Shown: positions 1 to 8,596, counted from the first letter of the stretch. The stretch is 62,598 nt of DNA from an uncultured Eubacterium sp. (GCA_910584345.1 CAJTZX010000018.1:1-62598); one strand, 5' to 3'. The notes: generated by a model not told the origin, from the letters alone. Translations and numbers: made by a program.

Positions 1-52
1 ACATCTATTCTAAGCAATTCCTGTAAAAAACAACTGAGTTTCACGGATTCAG

Positions 53-313
53 GTGAAAGTAAAAGATTTGGATGAAAGGACAAGGCTGATTTCTTTTGCA
101 AAAACACGGGGGATCAGTCTGGTATTCCATTATATACCGCTGCATACGGCGCCTGCGGGAAAGAAGTATGGCAAATTTATCGGTGAGGACAAGTATACGA
201 CAAAGGAAAGCGAGCGGATTGTAAGGCTGCCGTTGTATTACGGGATGAAAGAGATTGATGCGGAACGAGTAGTCAGCGCCATTTACGAATTTTATGGAAT
301 AAGGAATTATTAA
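53..313 (+). CDS. C-terminal fragment of a dTDP-4-amino-4,6-dideoxy-sugar aminotransferase (RffA/WecE-like, DegT family)
   Basis: The 86 residues match the C-terminal end of PLP-dependent sugar aminotransferases of the WecE/RffA type: HYIPLHTAPAGKKYG, then GEDKYTTKESERIVRLPLYY. These enzymes transfer an amino group to C4 of dTDP-4-keto-6-deoxyglucose. The N-terminal part lies outside the window, but the frame is already closed by stops at 11-13 and 35-37. Just before those stops positions 2-10 read H-L-F in the same frame, which is what the family has before the VKVKDLDERT stretch that begins at 53. The gene therefore looks interrupted by about 39 extra bases. Translation from GTG 53 alone would not give an active enzyme. 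It heads a glycan cassette with the following five genes. Confidence 0.7.
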   Translation: MKVKDLDERTRLISFAKTRGISLVFHYIPLHTAPAGKKYGKFIGEDKYTTKESERIVRLPLYYGMKEIDAERVVSAIYEFYGIRNY

Positions 314-700
314 ATGAGAGAGAGGATGTTAAATAAAAAAGTGAAAATGTTGCTTCTGCTGCATATATTATTGAACGTTTATTCTATCAGCGGCATTTTC
401 AGCAAGATGGCAGCAGGAGAGCCATTTTTGAGCGGTGGATTCTGCATGTATTATGCAATAGTAATCTTACTGCTGGGAGTTTATGCAGTGGGATGGCAGC
501 AGGTTATCAAATCTCTGCCGCTTACTACAGCATTTATGAATAAGTCAGTCACAGTTGTATGGGGGATGGTCTGGGGAGTTTTATTTTTTAAAGAGCCGAT
601 AACAACAGGAAAAGCAGCAGGAGCTCTTTTCGTTATTCTTGGAATTATAATTTATGCAGGAGCGGAAAAAAAGGGAGAAGGTGAATCGCATAACAGTTAA
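314..700 (+). CDS. Small DMT/EamA-type membrane protein (ArnE/ArnF-like flippase half)
   Basis: This 128-residue protein has four predicted membrane helices and the DMT-superfamily pattern near the third (PLTTAFMNKSVTVVWG, then FFKEPIT). This is the size and layout of the ArnE/ArnF and SMR families, which work as dimers. ArnE/ArnF flip undecaprenyl-phosphate-linked aminosugar across the cytoplasmic membrane. The ATG follows the aminotransferase stop at once, with AAGGA upstream. The gene overlaps the next, similar gene, so the two probably form a heterodimer. The flippase role is inferred from the neighbouring ArnC-like glycosyltransferase, acetyltransferase and aminotransferase; a drug-efflux SMR role is the alternative. 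Confidence 0.7.
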   Translation: MRERMLNKKVKMLLLLHILLNVYSISGIFSKMAAGEPFLSGGFCMYYAIVILLLGVYAVGWQQVIKSLPLTTAFMNKSVTVVWGMVWGVLFFKEPITTGKAAGALFVILGIIIYAGAEKKGEGESHNS

Positions 701-1040
701 ATATACGGTTTTGATGCTTGTCAGTGTATTTATCAGTTCTATCTCACAGGTATTGTTAAAAAAGGCGGCAATGCGGCATTATGATTCTGTTATACAGGAA
801 TATTTCAATCTTAAGGTTATCATCGGATATGTTTTATTTGCAGCAACATCTCTTTTAGCTGTTTTGGCATATCGTGTGATCCCATTATCTATGGGGTCTG
901 TGTTGGAAGCTACGAGCTATATTTATGTGACTGTTTTTGGAGCTGCTTTTTTTGGTGAAAAAATAAATGTCCGCAAATTGGCGGCGTTGGGATTTATTGT
1001 TGCAGGGGTTATAGTTTGTACCGTGTGTGAAACGGGTTGA
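681..1040 (+). CDS. Second small DMT/EamA-type membrane protein (ArnE/ArnF-like partner)
   Basis: About 119 residues with four membrane helices. It has the family pattern PLSMGSVLEATSYIYVTVFG followed by FFGEKI, the same arrangement as the preceding gene. I chose GTG 681 because AGGGAGAAG lies directly upstream; the longer start at 654 has no ribosome site and would run deep into the upstream gene. The 20-base overlap implies translational coupling, which suits a two-subunit transporter. The expected cargo is a lipid-linked aminosugar. Whether it flips the sugar or exports small cations cannot be told from sequence. Confidence 0.65.
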   Translation: MNRITVKYTVLMLVSVFISSISQVLLKKAAMRHYDSVIQEYFNLKVIIGYVLFAATSLLAVLAYRVIPLSMGSVLEATSYIYVTVFGAAFFGEKINVRKLAALGFIVAGVIVCTVCETG

Positions 1041-1116
1041 TGTGTTCGTTCATGAAAGAGGGACGCTGGATGCTTGTGAATATCGGTATATACGCAAGAA
1101 AGCAGGTGGTGAAGTT

Positions 1117-1974
1117 ATGGTTGATATTAATAGTTTTATGCATGGATTTCATAATAAGAAGGGAATTTGGGTGCGGGATTACGGGCAGGATACAGCAACA
1201 AAATTTTCCGAGGAAGAGCAGGAAAGGCTTTATGCATTAGAAGATATTTCATGGTGGTTTCGATATCGGGCAGAGGTTATAACATATATTTCAAGACGGT
1301 TTTTATCAGATAGCAGCCTTGTTTTGGATGTTGGCGGAGGAAATGGATATACAACCTTAAAAATGCAGGAGAAAGGCTGGTGCATGTTTTTGATGGAACC
1401 CTCTTATGCGGCATGTAGAAATGCAAAAAAAAGAGGGCTAAATCATATAATTTGCGGGACTCTGGAACCGGAAAATGTAAAAAATAATTCTGTTCCGCAA
1501 GTATTGCTGTTAGATGTTCTGGAGCATATAGAAGATGATGCAGGATTTTTGAAATTGATCAGACAAAAACTTGTTCGCGGCGGGAAATTACTGATTACAG
1601 TTCCGGCTTTCCAGATGTTATGGAGCAGTGAGGATGATGCGGCCGGGCATTACAGGCGGTATACTGTAAAACAAGTCATACGTTTAGCGGATCAGGCAAA
1701 TTATCATGTATGCTATGCAGGTTATTTTTTTGGATTTTTGGTTCTTCCGATATTGCTTGTGCGTGTAGGAATGGAAAAAATAGGACTATTGAAACGAACC
1801 AGCGAACGTACAGAAGAAGAAAACAGGGAAATAGGAAGAAAGCAATTTCAGGAGCGAAAAGGATTGATAAAGACACTTTTAAGCTTATTAGAAAAACGGG
1901 AATTACGTAAACTGATGAAAAGACGGAAAGTGCGTTGGGGAAGCAGTATTATATGTGTGTTAGAAAAACGGTAA
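1117..1974 (+). CDS. Class I SAM-dependent methyltransferase
   Basis: About 285 residues. A Rossmann-type SAM-binding motif LVLDVGGGNGYTT lies near residue 75. It is followed by LLLDVLEHIEDD (motif II/post-II, the usual acidic stretch) and GGKLLITVPAF (motif III region), then HYRRYTVKQV, typical of methyltransferases in polysaccharide clusters. A hydrophobic segment near residue 210 may be membrane-associated. The ATG at 1117 follows GGTGGTGAAG; the possible start at 1027 overlaps the previous gene and is less likely. It is presumably involved in methylating the sugar or glycan made by this cassette, but the substrate is unknown. Confidence 0.7.
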   Translation: MVDINSFMHGFHNKKGIWVRDYGQDTATKFSEEEQERLYALEDISWWFRYRAEVITYISRRFLSDSSLVLDVGGGNGYTTLKMQEKGWCMFLMEPSYAACRNAKKRGLNHIICGTLEPENVKNNSVPQVLLLDVLEHIEDDAGFLKLIRQKLVRGGKLLITVPAFQMLWSSEDDAAGHYRRYTVKQVIRLADQANYHVCYAGYFFGFLVLPILLVRVGMEKIGLLKRTSERTEEENREIGRKQFQERKGLIKTLLSLLEKRELRKLMKRRKVRWGSSIICVLEKR

Positions 1975-2067
1975 TCCATAATATTATGAAGGACTGTAAT
2001 TTTTTAGAAATGTCGGATAGAATCAGAAAGCTTTATGGGATTCGTGGATGTGAAGGAGAAGTTGCAT

Positions 2068-2625
2068 ATGGAACTGGTATATAAAGATTTAATATTGAGA
2101 TCTATTTCAGAAGAAGATACAGATGATATTTTAAAATGGAGAAATTCGGAACATGTAAGGAAATACTTTATTTATCAGGAAGAAATAAAGAAAGAGGATC
2201 ATTTAAACTGGTTGAAAAACAAGGTGGATGCCGGAAGTGTGATTCAGTTTATGATTCTGAAAAAAGAGGATCGTTGTCCGGTTGGTTCGGTGTATTTAAA
2301 GGATATTGATTACGCAAATCAAAAAGCGGAATATGGGATTTTCATAGGTGAAGAAAATATGACGAATCACGGAATCGGAAGCATGGCTGCAAGATGCATG
2401 ATAGAATATGCTTTTCATCATTTGAATTTACATAAATTATATTTACGTGTGTATGAAGATAACTATCGTGCAATATCAAGTTACATAAAAGCCGGGTTTA
2501 AGAAGGTAGCATTGTTAGAAGATGATGTGTTGGTTCATGGTAAATTTAGAAACATTATTCTTATGGGAGTTGTAAATAAGAAGGAGTGTATGAATGAAAA
2601 TATCATATGTAATACCCTGTTATAA
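2068..2625 (+). CDS. GNAT-family N-acetyltransferase, probable aminosugar acetylase
   Basis: About 185 residues of the RimJ/PseH-like GNAT fold: LRSISEEDTDDILKWRNSEHVRKYF at the N-terminus, acetyl-CoA loop region NHGIGSMAARCMIEYAF, and LHKLYLRVYEDNYRAISSYIKAGF at the C-terminus. ATG 2068 is preceded by AAGGAG with 8-base spacing, better than the earlier in-frame ATG at 2035. Beside a sugar 4-aminotransferase, the natural substrate is the free amino group of a 4-amino-4,6-dideoxy sugar, as for WecD or PseH. This is inferred from context. Its last 32 bases overlap the glycosyltransferase. Confidence 0.7.
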   Translation: MELVYKDLILRSISEEDTDDILKWRNSEHVRKYFIYQEEIKKEDHLNWLKNKVDAGSVIQFMILKKEDRCPVGSVYLKDIDYANQKAEYGIFIGEENMTNHGIGSMAARCMIEYAFHHLNLHKLYLRVYEDNYRAISSYIKAGFKKVALLEDDVLVHGKFRNIILMGVVNKKECMNENIICNTLL

Positions 2626-3574
2626 TTCTTCAAAAGCGCTGAAAAAAGTCGTTTTTCAAATAACAGAAAAAATGCGGCTGATGAGCAATTATGAATATGA
2701 GATCATTTTGGTTGACGATTTTTCCCGTGACGATACGATGACTGTTATTCAAAATCTGTGCAAAGAATGTGACAGTATAAAAGGCCTTGGCTTTTCCAGA
2801 AATTTCGGACAACATGCAGCGCTGATGGCTGGATTTCGCCAGGTGACGGGGGATATTATAGTTTGTCTGGATGATGATGGACAAACTCCGGCGGAGGAAG
2901 CGGATAAATTAATCGATAAAATTATAGAAGGCTATGATGTTGTATATGCGAAATATGAAAATAAAATGCATTCGCTATTTCGCAATACCGGTAGTTATAT
3001 AAATATGCGCATGACGGAAAAACTGCTTGGAAAGCCTGAGGAATTGTATATATCAAGCTATTTTGCTGTCAGAAGGTATGTGATTGATGAAATCAAAAAA
3101 TATGAGAATCCATATCCTTATGTGATTGGACTTATTTTACGGTCTACGGAGAATATATGCAATGTAGTGGTGACGCATAGAGCAAGGCAGGAGGGCAGAT
3201 CAGGATATTCGTTAAAAAAATTAATCGCTTTGTGGGTGAATGGATTTACTACATTTTCTGTAAAACCTCTGCGATTTGCAGTTTTGTGCGGGGCATTGCT
3301 TTCTTTTATGGGGTTCCTATGTATAGTATGGACAATTATAAATAAATTTTTAAATCCATTTGTGCCGATAGGATGGAGTTCCACAATAGCTGTAATTTTA
3401 ATTGTGGGAGGAGGAATTCTGCTTGAATTAGGGGTGATCGGTGAATACATTGGAAGAATATATATGTGTATCAACCGTTCACCGCAATATGTGCTGAAAG
3501 AAAACATAAATACGAAGGAAGGAATGTCTGCAAAACAGGGAAAGGACAGTGAAACTTTTCGAAGTCCGAGGTAA
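2594..3574 (+). CDS. Polyprenyl-phosphate glycosyltransferase, GT2 family (ArnC/DPM1-like)
   Basis: The 326-residue protein has an N-terminal GT-A domain with ISYVIPCYNSS, EIILVDDFSRDDT and the divalent-metal motif CLDDDGQ. Next comes EGRSGYSLKKL, typical of dolichyl/undecaprenyl-phosphate sugar transferases. Two C-terminal membrane helices span about residues 225-295. Members load a nucleotide sugar onto undecaprenyl phosphate on the inner face of the membrane. With the aminotransferase, acetyltransferase and two flippase-like proteins upstream, it completes a plausible Und-P-aminosugar pathway. ATG 2594 follows AAGGAGTG and lies inside the end of the acetyltransferase gene, implying coupling. 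Confidence 0.8.
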   Translation: MKISYVIPCYNSSKALKKVVFQITEKMRLMSNYEYEIILVDDFSRDDTMTVIQNLCKECDSIKGLGFSRNFGQHAALMAGFRQVTGDIIVCLDDDGQTPAEEADKLIDKIIEGYDVVYAKYENKMHSLFRNTGSYINMRMTEKLLGKPEELYISSYFAVRRYVIDEIKKYENPYPYVIGLILRSTENICNVVVTHRARQEGRSGYSLKKLIALWVNGFTTFSVKPLRFAVLCGALLSFMGFLCIVWTIINKFLNPFVPIGWSSTIAVILIVGGGILLELGVIGEYIGRIYMCINRSPQYVLKENINTKEGMSAKQGKDSETFRSPR

Positions 3575-3690
3575 GGAACGGTAAATAAATAACTGCTGAA
3601 TCAAACGCTGCATGCGATAAGAAACTGTTCATCGGCAATGTATACTGTAACAATTTAGTAATATTTATATAAAAAATATGGAAAAAAGTA

Positions 3691-3719
3691 TTGAATTTGC
3701 CGACAGACTATGCTACAAT
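3691..3719 (+). promoter_or_regulatory. Sigma-A promoter of secG
   Basis: TTGAAT at 3691-3696 and TACAAT at 3714-3719, spaced 17 bases, with an extended -10 TG. It lies 73 bases ahead of the secG start. A long in-frame TTG start at 3691 coincides with the -35 box and is therefore not a start codon. Confidence 0.75.
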
Positions 3720-3792
3720 AACAAAAGTCATGAGTCTGTACATCTTTCGTATCGCAGACGTGCAGATTAATTACAAGATGGAGGTGTCAATT

Positions 3793-4035
3793 TTGGCTGC
3801 GGTGAAGCTTATTCTGGAAGTTTTATTTATTATAGTATGTATCGCGTTAACAGTGATTATTTTAATGCAGGAAGGAAAGTCAGCAGGACTGGGAGCGATT
3901 GCCGGTGCGGCAGATACTTACTGGGGCAAAAACAAAGGCCGTTCGATGGAAGGGATGCTCGTAAAGCTGACAAGAGTGCTTGTTGTATTATTTATTGTTA
4001 TTTCAGCTGTCCTGAATATAGGAAGCTTTCATTAG
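3793..4035 (+). CDS. secG: Preprotein translocase subunit SecG
   Basis: Eighty residues with two membrane helices and the conserved SecG core IVCIALTVIILMQEGKSAGLGA, then GAADTYWGKNKGRSMEGML. SecG assists SecYE in protein export. I set the start at TTG 3793 because GGAGGTG (3780-3786) sits six bases upstream and the product then has the normal SecG length. The ATG at 3778 lies at the ribosome site. It is transcribed from its own promoter and ended by a strong hairpin, so it is probably monocistronic. Position next to rnr and smpB is typical of Firmicutes. Confidence 0.88.
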   Translation: MAAVKLILEVLFIIVCIALTVIILMQEGKSAGLGAIAGAADTYWGKNKGRSMEGMLVKLTRVLVVLFIVISAVLNIGSFH

Positions 4036-4046
4036 TGAACGAATGA

Positions 4047-4075
4047 AACTGTCGCGAAGAGCGGCAGTTTTTTTG
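4047..4075 (+). terminator. Rho-independent terminator after secG
   Basis: Stem AAACTGTCGC / GCGGCAGTTT (one mismatch) with loop GAAGA, running into a T tract. Confidence 0.85.
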
Positions 4076-4082
4076 TAAATAA

Positions 4083-4114
4083 GTAACAGTTCCATGGGTT
4101 ATCTGAACTGTTAC
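4083..4114. repeat. 32-bp palindromic repeat, copy A
   Basis: Perfect 10-bp arms GTAACAGTTC / GAACTGTTAC around a 12-base loop containing GGGTTATCT. The same 32-bp unit recurs at 30590-30621, and in diverged form at 19849-19880 and 47626-47657. All copies lie between or at the ends of genes. Confidence 0.8.
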
Positions 4115-4154
4115 AATGATAAAGGTTGGCCGGTAAAAGAAAAGGAAGAAATGT

Positions 4155-6320
4155 ATGGACAAAGAATTATTTGAAGATAGAAAAAAGATGATCTATGAAT
4201 TCATCTGCGATGAACTGTATGTTCCAATGAAAACAAAAGAAATGGCAATGGTTTTGCAAGTGCCCAAAAGTCAAAGGCCGCAGCTGCAGCAGGTGTTAGA
4301 TGCGCTGGTGGATGAGTGCCGGATTGAAGTATCAAAAAAAGGTAAATATGCAAAATACCAGGGACATGCCCTGATTGGTGTGTTTACAGGCAATGCCAGA
4401 GGCTTTGGTTTTGTTGCGGTAGAAGGAGAAGAGGAGGATTATTTTATCGCAGGGGAAAACCGTAATGGAGCTGTGCATATGGATCAGGTACAAATACAAC
4501 AGATTCATGGGACAGGCGGCAAACGCAAAGAGGCGCAGGTTGTGCGGGTCATATCGCATGGGCTGAAAGAGCTGGTAGGTACGTATGAGGCTAGCCAGAC
4601 ATTTGGATTTGTCGTACCGGATAACCAGAAGTTCGGGCAGGATATTTTTATAGCCAAAGAGCATTCCCTCGGTGCGGTTTCCGGGCATAAGGTTGTTGTA
4701 AAGCTGACGAATTACGGAGAAAAAGGGAAAAAACCTGAAGGAAAGATTATCGAAATTTTAGGACATCAGAATGATCCGGGAATTGATATTTTGTCGATTG
4801 TAAAAGACTTTGACCTGCCAATGGCGTTTTCCGATAAATTGCTGCGGCAGGCGGTAAACGTGGCAAAAGATGTCAGTGAAGCAGACATGCAGGGGCGCAA
4901 AGATTTGAGAGACTGGCAGATGGTGACCATCGATGGGGAAGACGCCAAAGATCTGGACGATGCGGTTTCCTGTGTGATGGAAGGAGATCATTACCGTCTG
5001 GGTGTGCATATTGCGGATGTGAGTAACTATGTACAGGAGTATTCTGCACTGGACGTCGAGGCATTAAACCGTGGGACGAGCGTATATCTTGTAGACCGTG
5101 TGATTCCTATGCTGCCGCATAAGCTGTCAAATGGAATCTGTTCGCTGAATGCCGGAGAAGATCGTCTGGCTTTAAGCTGTGTGATGCTCATAGACAAGAA
5201 CGGAAAAGTGATCGATCATGAGATTGCAGAGACCGTCATCAATGTAGACCGCCGCATGAGCTATACGGCAGTGAAAAAGATTTTGGATGACCACGACGAA
5301 GCGCTTTGTCAGGAATATGAGCCGCTTGTGCCGATGTTTGAACGTATGAAAGAGCTTGCGGCGCTGCTGCGGGGCAAAAGGCAAAAACGCGGTTCGATTG
5401 ATTTTGATTTTCCAGAGACAAAAATCATATTAGATCAGCAAGGAAAGCCTGTGGAGATCAAACCATACGAACGCAATACGGCTACAAATCTGATCGAAGA
5501 TTTTATGCTGATTGCAAATGAGACGGTGGCAGAAGATTTCTTCTGGCAGGAAGTGCCGTTTGTATATCGTTCTCATCAAACGCCGGATCCGGAACGAATG
5601 AAAAAACTGGCAGCTTTTATTTCGAATTTTGGCTTTACGATCCATGGTGCGCGGGAGGATATTCATCCAAAGGAACTGCAAAAGCTTTTAGGGAATATCG
5701 CAGGCACGCCGCAGGAGGCTATGATTAGCCGTTTGACATTGCGCTCTATGAAGCGGGCAAATTATACGGTGGATTGTCTGGGGCATTTCGGACTGGCGAC
5801 GCAGTATTATTGTCACTTTACATCGCCGATCCGGCGTTATCCGGATCTGCAGATTCACCGTATTATCAAAGATTGCCTGCGTGGGCGGATGAACGAGAAG
5901 CGGCAGATGCACTATGAAGCGATTCTGCCTGAGGTTGCAAAGCATTCCAGCGAGATGGAACGACGTGCGGACGAGGCAGAACGGGAGACGGACAAACTGA
6001 AAAAAGCAGAGTATATGCAGGAGCGTATCGGAGAGGCATTTGAAGGAGTGATTTCAGGCATTACAGCATGGGGGATGTATGTGGAGCTTCCAAATACGAT
6101 CGAGGGAATGATACATGTAACTGCATTGGCGGACGATTACTACCATTATGATGAAGCCGCTTATGAGATGGTTGGTGAGACAGGCGGCAGAAGATTTAAA
6201 CTGGGCCAGACGATCCGGGTGGTATGTACGTCTGTGAATAAATTTATGCGGACGATTGATTTTATACCGGCAGAGTTTATGGACGATTGGTTCGGCAGGC
6301 CAGATCCATACAGTATGTAA
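4155..6320 (+). CDS. rnr: Ribonuclease R (3'-5' exoribonuclease)
   Basis: The 721-residue protein has the RNB-family order: N-terminal winged-helix region; OB/cold-shock domains (GVFTGNARGFGFVAVEG near residue 75 and a second near 150); the RNB catalytic domain with DGEDAKDLDDAV supplying the metal-binding aspartates; and a C-terminal S1 domain (FEGVISGITAWGMYVEL). It degrades structured RNA and works with tmRNA-SmpB in removing non-stop mRNA. ATG 4155 is preceded by AAAGGAAG. smpB follows 12 bases later, a standard linkage. It is slightly shorter than Bacillus RNase R, mainly at the C-terminus. Confidence 0.95.
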   Translation: MDKELFEDRKKMIYEFICDELYVPMKTKEMAMVLQVPKSQRPQLQQVLDALVDECRIEVSKKGKYAKYQGHALIGVFTGNARGFGFVAVEGEEEDYFIAGENRNGAVHMDQVQIQQIHGTGGKRKEAQVVRVISHGLKELVGTYEASQTFGFVVPDNQKFGQDIFIAKEHSLGAVSGHKVVVKLTNYGEKGKKPEGKIIEILGHQNDPGIDILSIVKDFDLPMAFSDKLLRQAVNVAKDVSEADMQGRKDLRDWQMVTIDGEDAKDLDDAVSCVMEGDHYRLGVHIADVSNYVQEYSALDVEALNRGTSVYLVDRVIPMLPHKLSNGICSLNAGEDRLALSCVMLIDKNGKVIDHEIAETVINVDRRMSYTAVKKILDDHDEALCQEYEPLVPMFERMKELAALLRGKRQKRGSIDFDFPETKIILDQQGKPVEIKPYERNTATNLIEDFMLIANETVAEDFFWQEVPFVYRSHQTPDPERMKKLAAFISNFGFTIHGAREDIHPKELQKLLGNIAGTPQEAMISRLTLRSMKRANYTVDCLGHFGLATQYYCHFTSPIRRYPDLQIHRIIKDCLRGRMNEKRQMHYEAILPEVAKHSSEMERRADEAERETDKLKKAEYMQERIGEAFEGVISGITAWGMYVELPNTIEGMIHVTALADDYYHYDEAAYEMVGETGGRRFKLGQTIRVVCTSVNKFMRTIDFIPAEFMDDWFGRPDPYSM

Positions 6321-6332
6321 AAAGGAGACGAT

Positions 6333-6797
6333 ATGGGAAAGGAAAATTTTAAACTGATCGCCAATAATAAAAAGGCCAGACACGATTATTTTTTGGAAGA
6401 AAACTATGAATGCGGCATCAGTCTTCACGGTACGGAAGTAAAATCTTTGCGCCTGGGAAAATGCAGCATTAAAGAAGCGTTTGTGCATATTGAAAATGGG
6501 GAAGTTATTTTATACGGTATGCATATCAGTCCCTATGAAAAAGGAAACATTTTTAATAAAGACCCGCTGCGTCCCAAAAAGCTGCTTTTGCACAAACGAG
6601 AGATTTTAAAGCTGCAGGGGCGCATCAAAGAAAAAGGATATACGATTGTGCCGGTACAGGTGTATTTGAAAGGAAGCCTTGTAAAAGTACAGATTTCGCT
6701 TGCAAAAGGGAAAAAGCTGTATGATAAGAGACAGGATATTGCGAAAAAAGATGCAAGGCGAGAGGCGGAAAGGGATTTCAAAGTGCGTAATTTATAG
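6333..6797 (+). CDS. smpB: SsrA (tmRNA)-binding protein SmpB
   Basis: The 154 residues are full length for SmpB. It carries the family's N-terminal KLIANNKKARHDYFLEE, GTEVKSLRLGKCSIKEAF, and the basic C-terminal tail KGKKLYDKRQDIAKKDARRE. SmpB binds tmRNA and brings it to stalled ribosomes. A strong site AAAAGGAGACG precedes the ATG. It is co-transcribed with rnr. No tmRNA gene is visible in the window. Confidence 0.96.
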   Translation: MGKENFKLIANNKKARHDYFLEENYECGISLHGTEVKSLRLGKCSIKEAFVHIENGEVILYGMHISPYEKGNIFNKDPLRPKKLLLHKREILKLQGRIKEKGYTIVPVQVYLKGSLVKVQISLAKGKKLYDKRQDIAKKDARREAERDFKVRNL

Positions 6798-6808
6798 GAG
6801 AAAATAAA

Positions 6809-7444
6809 ATGCCGAAAAAGAAATATTATGCAGTAAAAAAGGGTGTGCAGACCGGGATTTTTGAGACGTGGGACGAATGCAGGCGGATGGTGCATGGAGT
6901 TGCCGGCGCAGTATATAAAAGCTTTGCGGACAGGGAGGAAGCAGAGCAATATTTAAACGGGATGGCCGGCGGACAAAATATGCTGCAGGAAACAACGGAG
7001 CCAGGCAATTGTCTCAAGGCATATGTAGACGGCAGTTTTGATAAAAAGATCAGACGGTATTCTTTTGGCTGTGTACTGATTGCTCCGGACGGAGAAATCA
7101 TTCGGGAATCCGGCAGCGGCAATGATCCAAAGTCGCTGGAGCTTCGTAATGTGACAGGGGAAATGTTAGGCGCGATGTTTGCAGTCAAATGGGCAATGAA
7201 GCATGGGTATCAGGCAGTGGAGATTTGCTATGATTATGCAGGCATTGAACAGTGGGCGACTCACGGCTGGCAGGCGAAAAATGATCTGACGAAACAGTAT
7301 ACAGACTATATGGATCGCTGCCGGGAGCATATATTTATTTCATTTACAAAGATTGCGGCGCATACAGGAGACACTTATAACGAAGAAGCCGACCGGCTTG
7401 CAAAGAAAGCTCTGACTGAAAAAGATGGGATCTCGCATATTTGA
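6809..7444 (+). CDS. Ribonuclease H with N-terminal viroplasmin domain
   Basis: Residues 1-50 (KKYYAVKKGVQTGIFETWDECRRMVHG, then YKSFADREEAEQYL) are the viroplasmin/RNase H1 N-terminal hybrid-binding domain. The rest is an RNase HI domain with the four catalytic acidic residues: D in AYVDGSF, E in NVTGEMLGAMFAV, D in CYDYAG, and D in EEADRLAKKA. It cleaves RNA in RNA-DNA hybrids. Its 211 residues match this two-domain type. It begins 11 bases after smpB with GGAG upstream, so it probably belongs to the rnr operon. Confidence 0.9.
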   Translation: MPKKKYYAVKKGVQTGIFETWDECRRMVHGVAGAVYKSFADREEAEQYLNGMAGGQNMLQETTEPGNCLKAYVDGSFDKKIRRYSFGCVLIAPDGEIIRESGSGNDPKSLELRNVTGEMLGAMFAVKWAMKHGYQAVEICYDYAGIEQWATHGWQAKNDLTKQYTDYMDRCREHIFISFTKIAAHTGDTYNEEADRLAKKALTEKDGISHI

Positions 7445-7458
7445 AAGAAGGTGAGCGG

Positions 7459-7662
7459 GTGGGGATATTTTTAAACAGCAGGACGCCTTATGCACAATAT
7501 TGTGAGATTGCTTTTGATACTTACTTTGCAGATAAAACAGACCTGCCTGCGGAATTGATTCCGGCGTTTGGCAAAAAGAACCGGTTTATTTGTATTACAA
7601 GACCGCGCCGATTTGGAAAAAGTGTAATGAACATGCCTGTATTGTCGAAGAGCTTTGATTAA
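7459..7662 (+). pseudogene. N-terminal fragment of an AAA-ATPase-like/PD-(D/E)XK family protein
   Basis: About 67 residues resemble the start of the large AAA-ATPase_like/PDDEXK_9 family: AFDTYFADKTDLPAELIP, then RFICITRPRRFGKSVMNM, which holds the RPRRFGK P-loop. Full-length members exceed 500 residues; this one stops right after the P-loop, so it is a truncated remnant. GTG 7459 has AAGAAGGTGAG upstream; an alternative in-frame start lies at 7441. Genes of this family are common, often decayed, accessory genes in gut clostridia and Bacteroidetes. Confidence 0.65.
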
Positions 7663-7678
7663 GAAAGGATAAGTTGAA

Positions 7679-8494
7679 ATGAAGATAGTAATTCTGATGG
7701 AAGATACATGCGGTGACCCATCCTGCAGCTATGAGCATGGACTGTCCGTATATGTGGAAACAGATCATCACAAAATATTAGTGGATACAGGCGCTACCGA
7801 TGCATTGATACAAAACGCCCAAAAACTGAATGTTAGGCTTACAGACGTAGATACTGTAATTTTAAGTCATGGACATTACGATCATGCGGGCGGGATACCG
7901 GCATTTCATGCGCTTAATCCGAAGGCTGAGATTTATATGCAAAGATCTGCCTGCGGAGATTACTATCATGGGGAACGTTATATCGGAATCGATCAGACAA
8001 TTGCCGGATACGACTCTGTACGTATGCTGGACGGGGACTGCCGCATGGATGAAGAGCTGTTTTTGTTTGCGAATATTACCGGAAGGAAATATTTTGCAAA
8101 GAGCAATCTGTTATTGTCTGAAAAAATCGATGGACAAAAGGTGCAGGATCAGTTTGAGCATGAGCAGTGTTTAGTGATTTCACAAAATCAGGAAAATACG
8201 CTTATTTCCGGCTGTGCCCATAATGGTATTTTGAATATTTTAAACAGGTACAAAGAGTTTTATAAAAAGCCGCCAAAAGTTGTGGTCAGCGGATTCCATA
8301 TGATGAAAAAAGGAGAATATGATGATGAAGAAAAACAGACCATATGCGAGACAGCCAAACAGTTGTGTACAAAAGAATGGGCGGATACGATATTTTATAC
8401 CGGACACTGTACCGGAGAACAGGCGTATGCCTGGATGAAGCCTTATTTGGGAGACAGGCTCAGGAAGATTCATAGTGGGATGCAGATAAGCTGA
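7679..8494 (+). CDS. MBL-fold metallohydrolase
   Basis: A 271-residue metallo-beta-lactamase fold protein. The metal-binding motif is LSHGHYDHAGG (about residue 62), with further histidines in GCAHNGI, SGFHMM and TGHCTGEQAY. It begins MKIVILMEDTCGD and resembles the archaeal/bacterial group annotated as dihydropterin-aminobenzene phosphate synthase-like hydrolases. The reaction in this host is unknown. GAAAGGATAAG lies upstream of the ATG. It stands between the ATPase remnant and the large AT-rich gene and shows no functional tie to either. Confidence 0.85.
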   Translation: MKIVILMEDTCGDPSCSYEHGLSVYVETDHHKILVDTGATDALIQNAQKLNVRLTDVDTVILSHGHYDHAGGIPAFHALNPKAEIYMQRSACGDYYHGERYIGIDQTIAGYDSVRMLDGDCRMDEELFLFANITGRKYFAKSNLLLSEKIDGQKVQDQFEHEQCLVISQNQENTLISGCAHNGILNILNRYKEFYKKPPKVVVSGFHMMKKGEYDDEEKQTICETAKQLCTKEWADTIFYTGHCTGEQAYAWMKPYLGDRLRKIHSGMQIS

Positions 8495-8596
8495 TACAGG
8501 AAACCAAAGACAGATGTTTGGTATTTTGACGGGGTTGTTATATGTGTTGTTGCCAGAAGATATGAATAAAGTGAGACTGACATAAGAGGGATAAGA

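Noticed and set aside
3691..3792. Longer SecG start
   Set aside because: The TTG at 3691 is the -35 box; SecG homology begins near 3793, which has a proper ribosome site.
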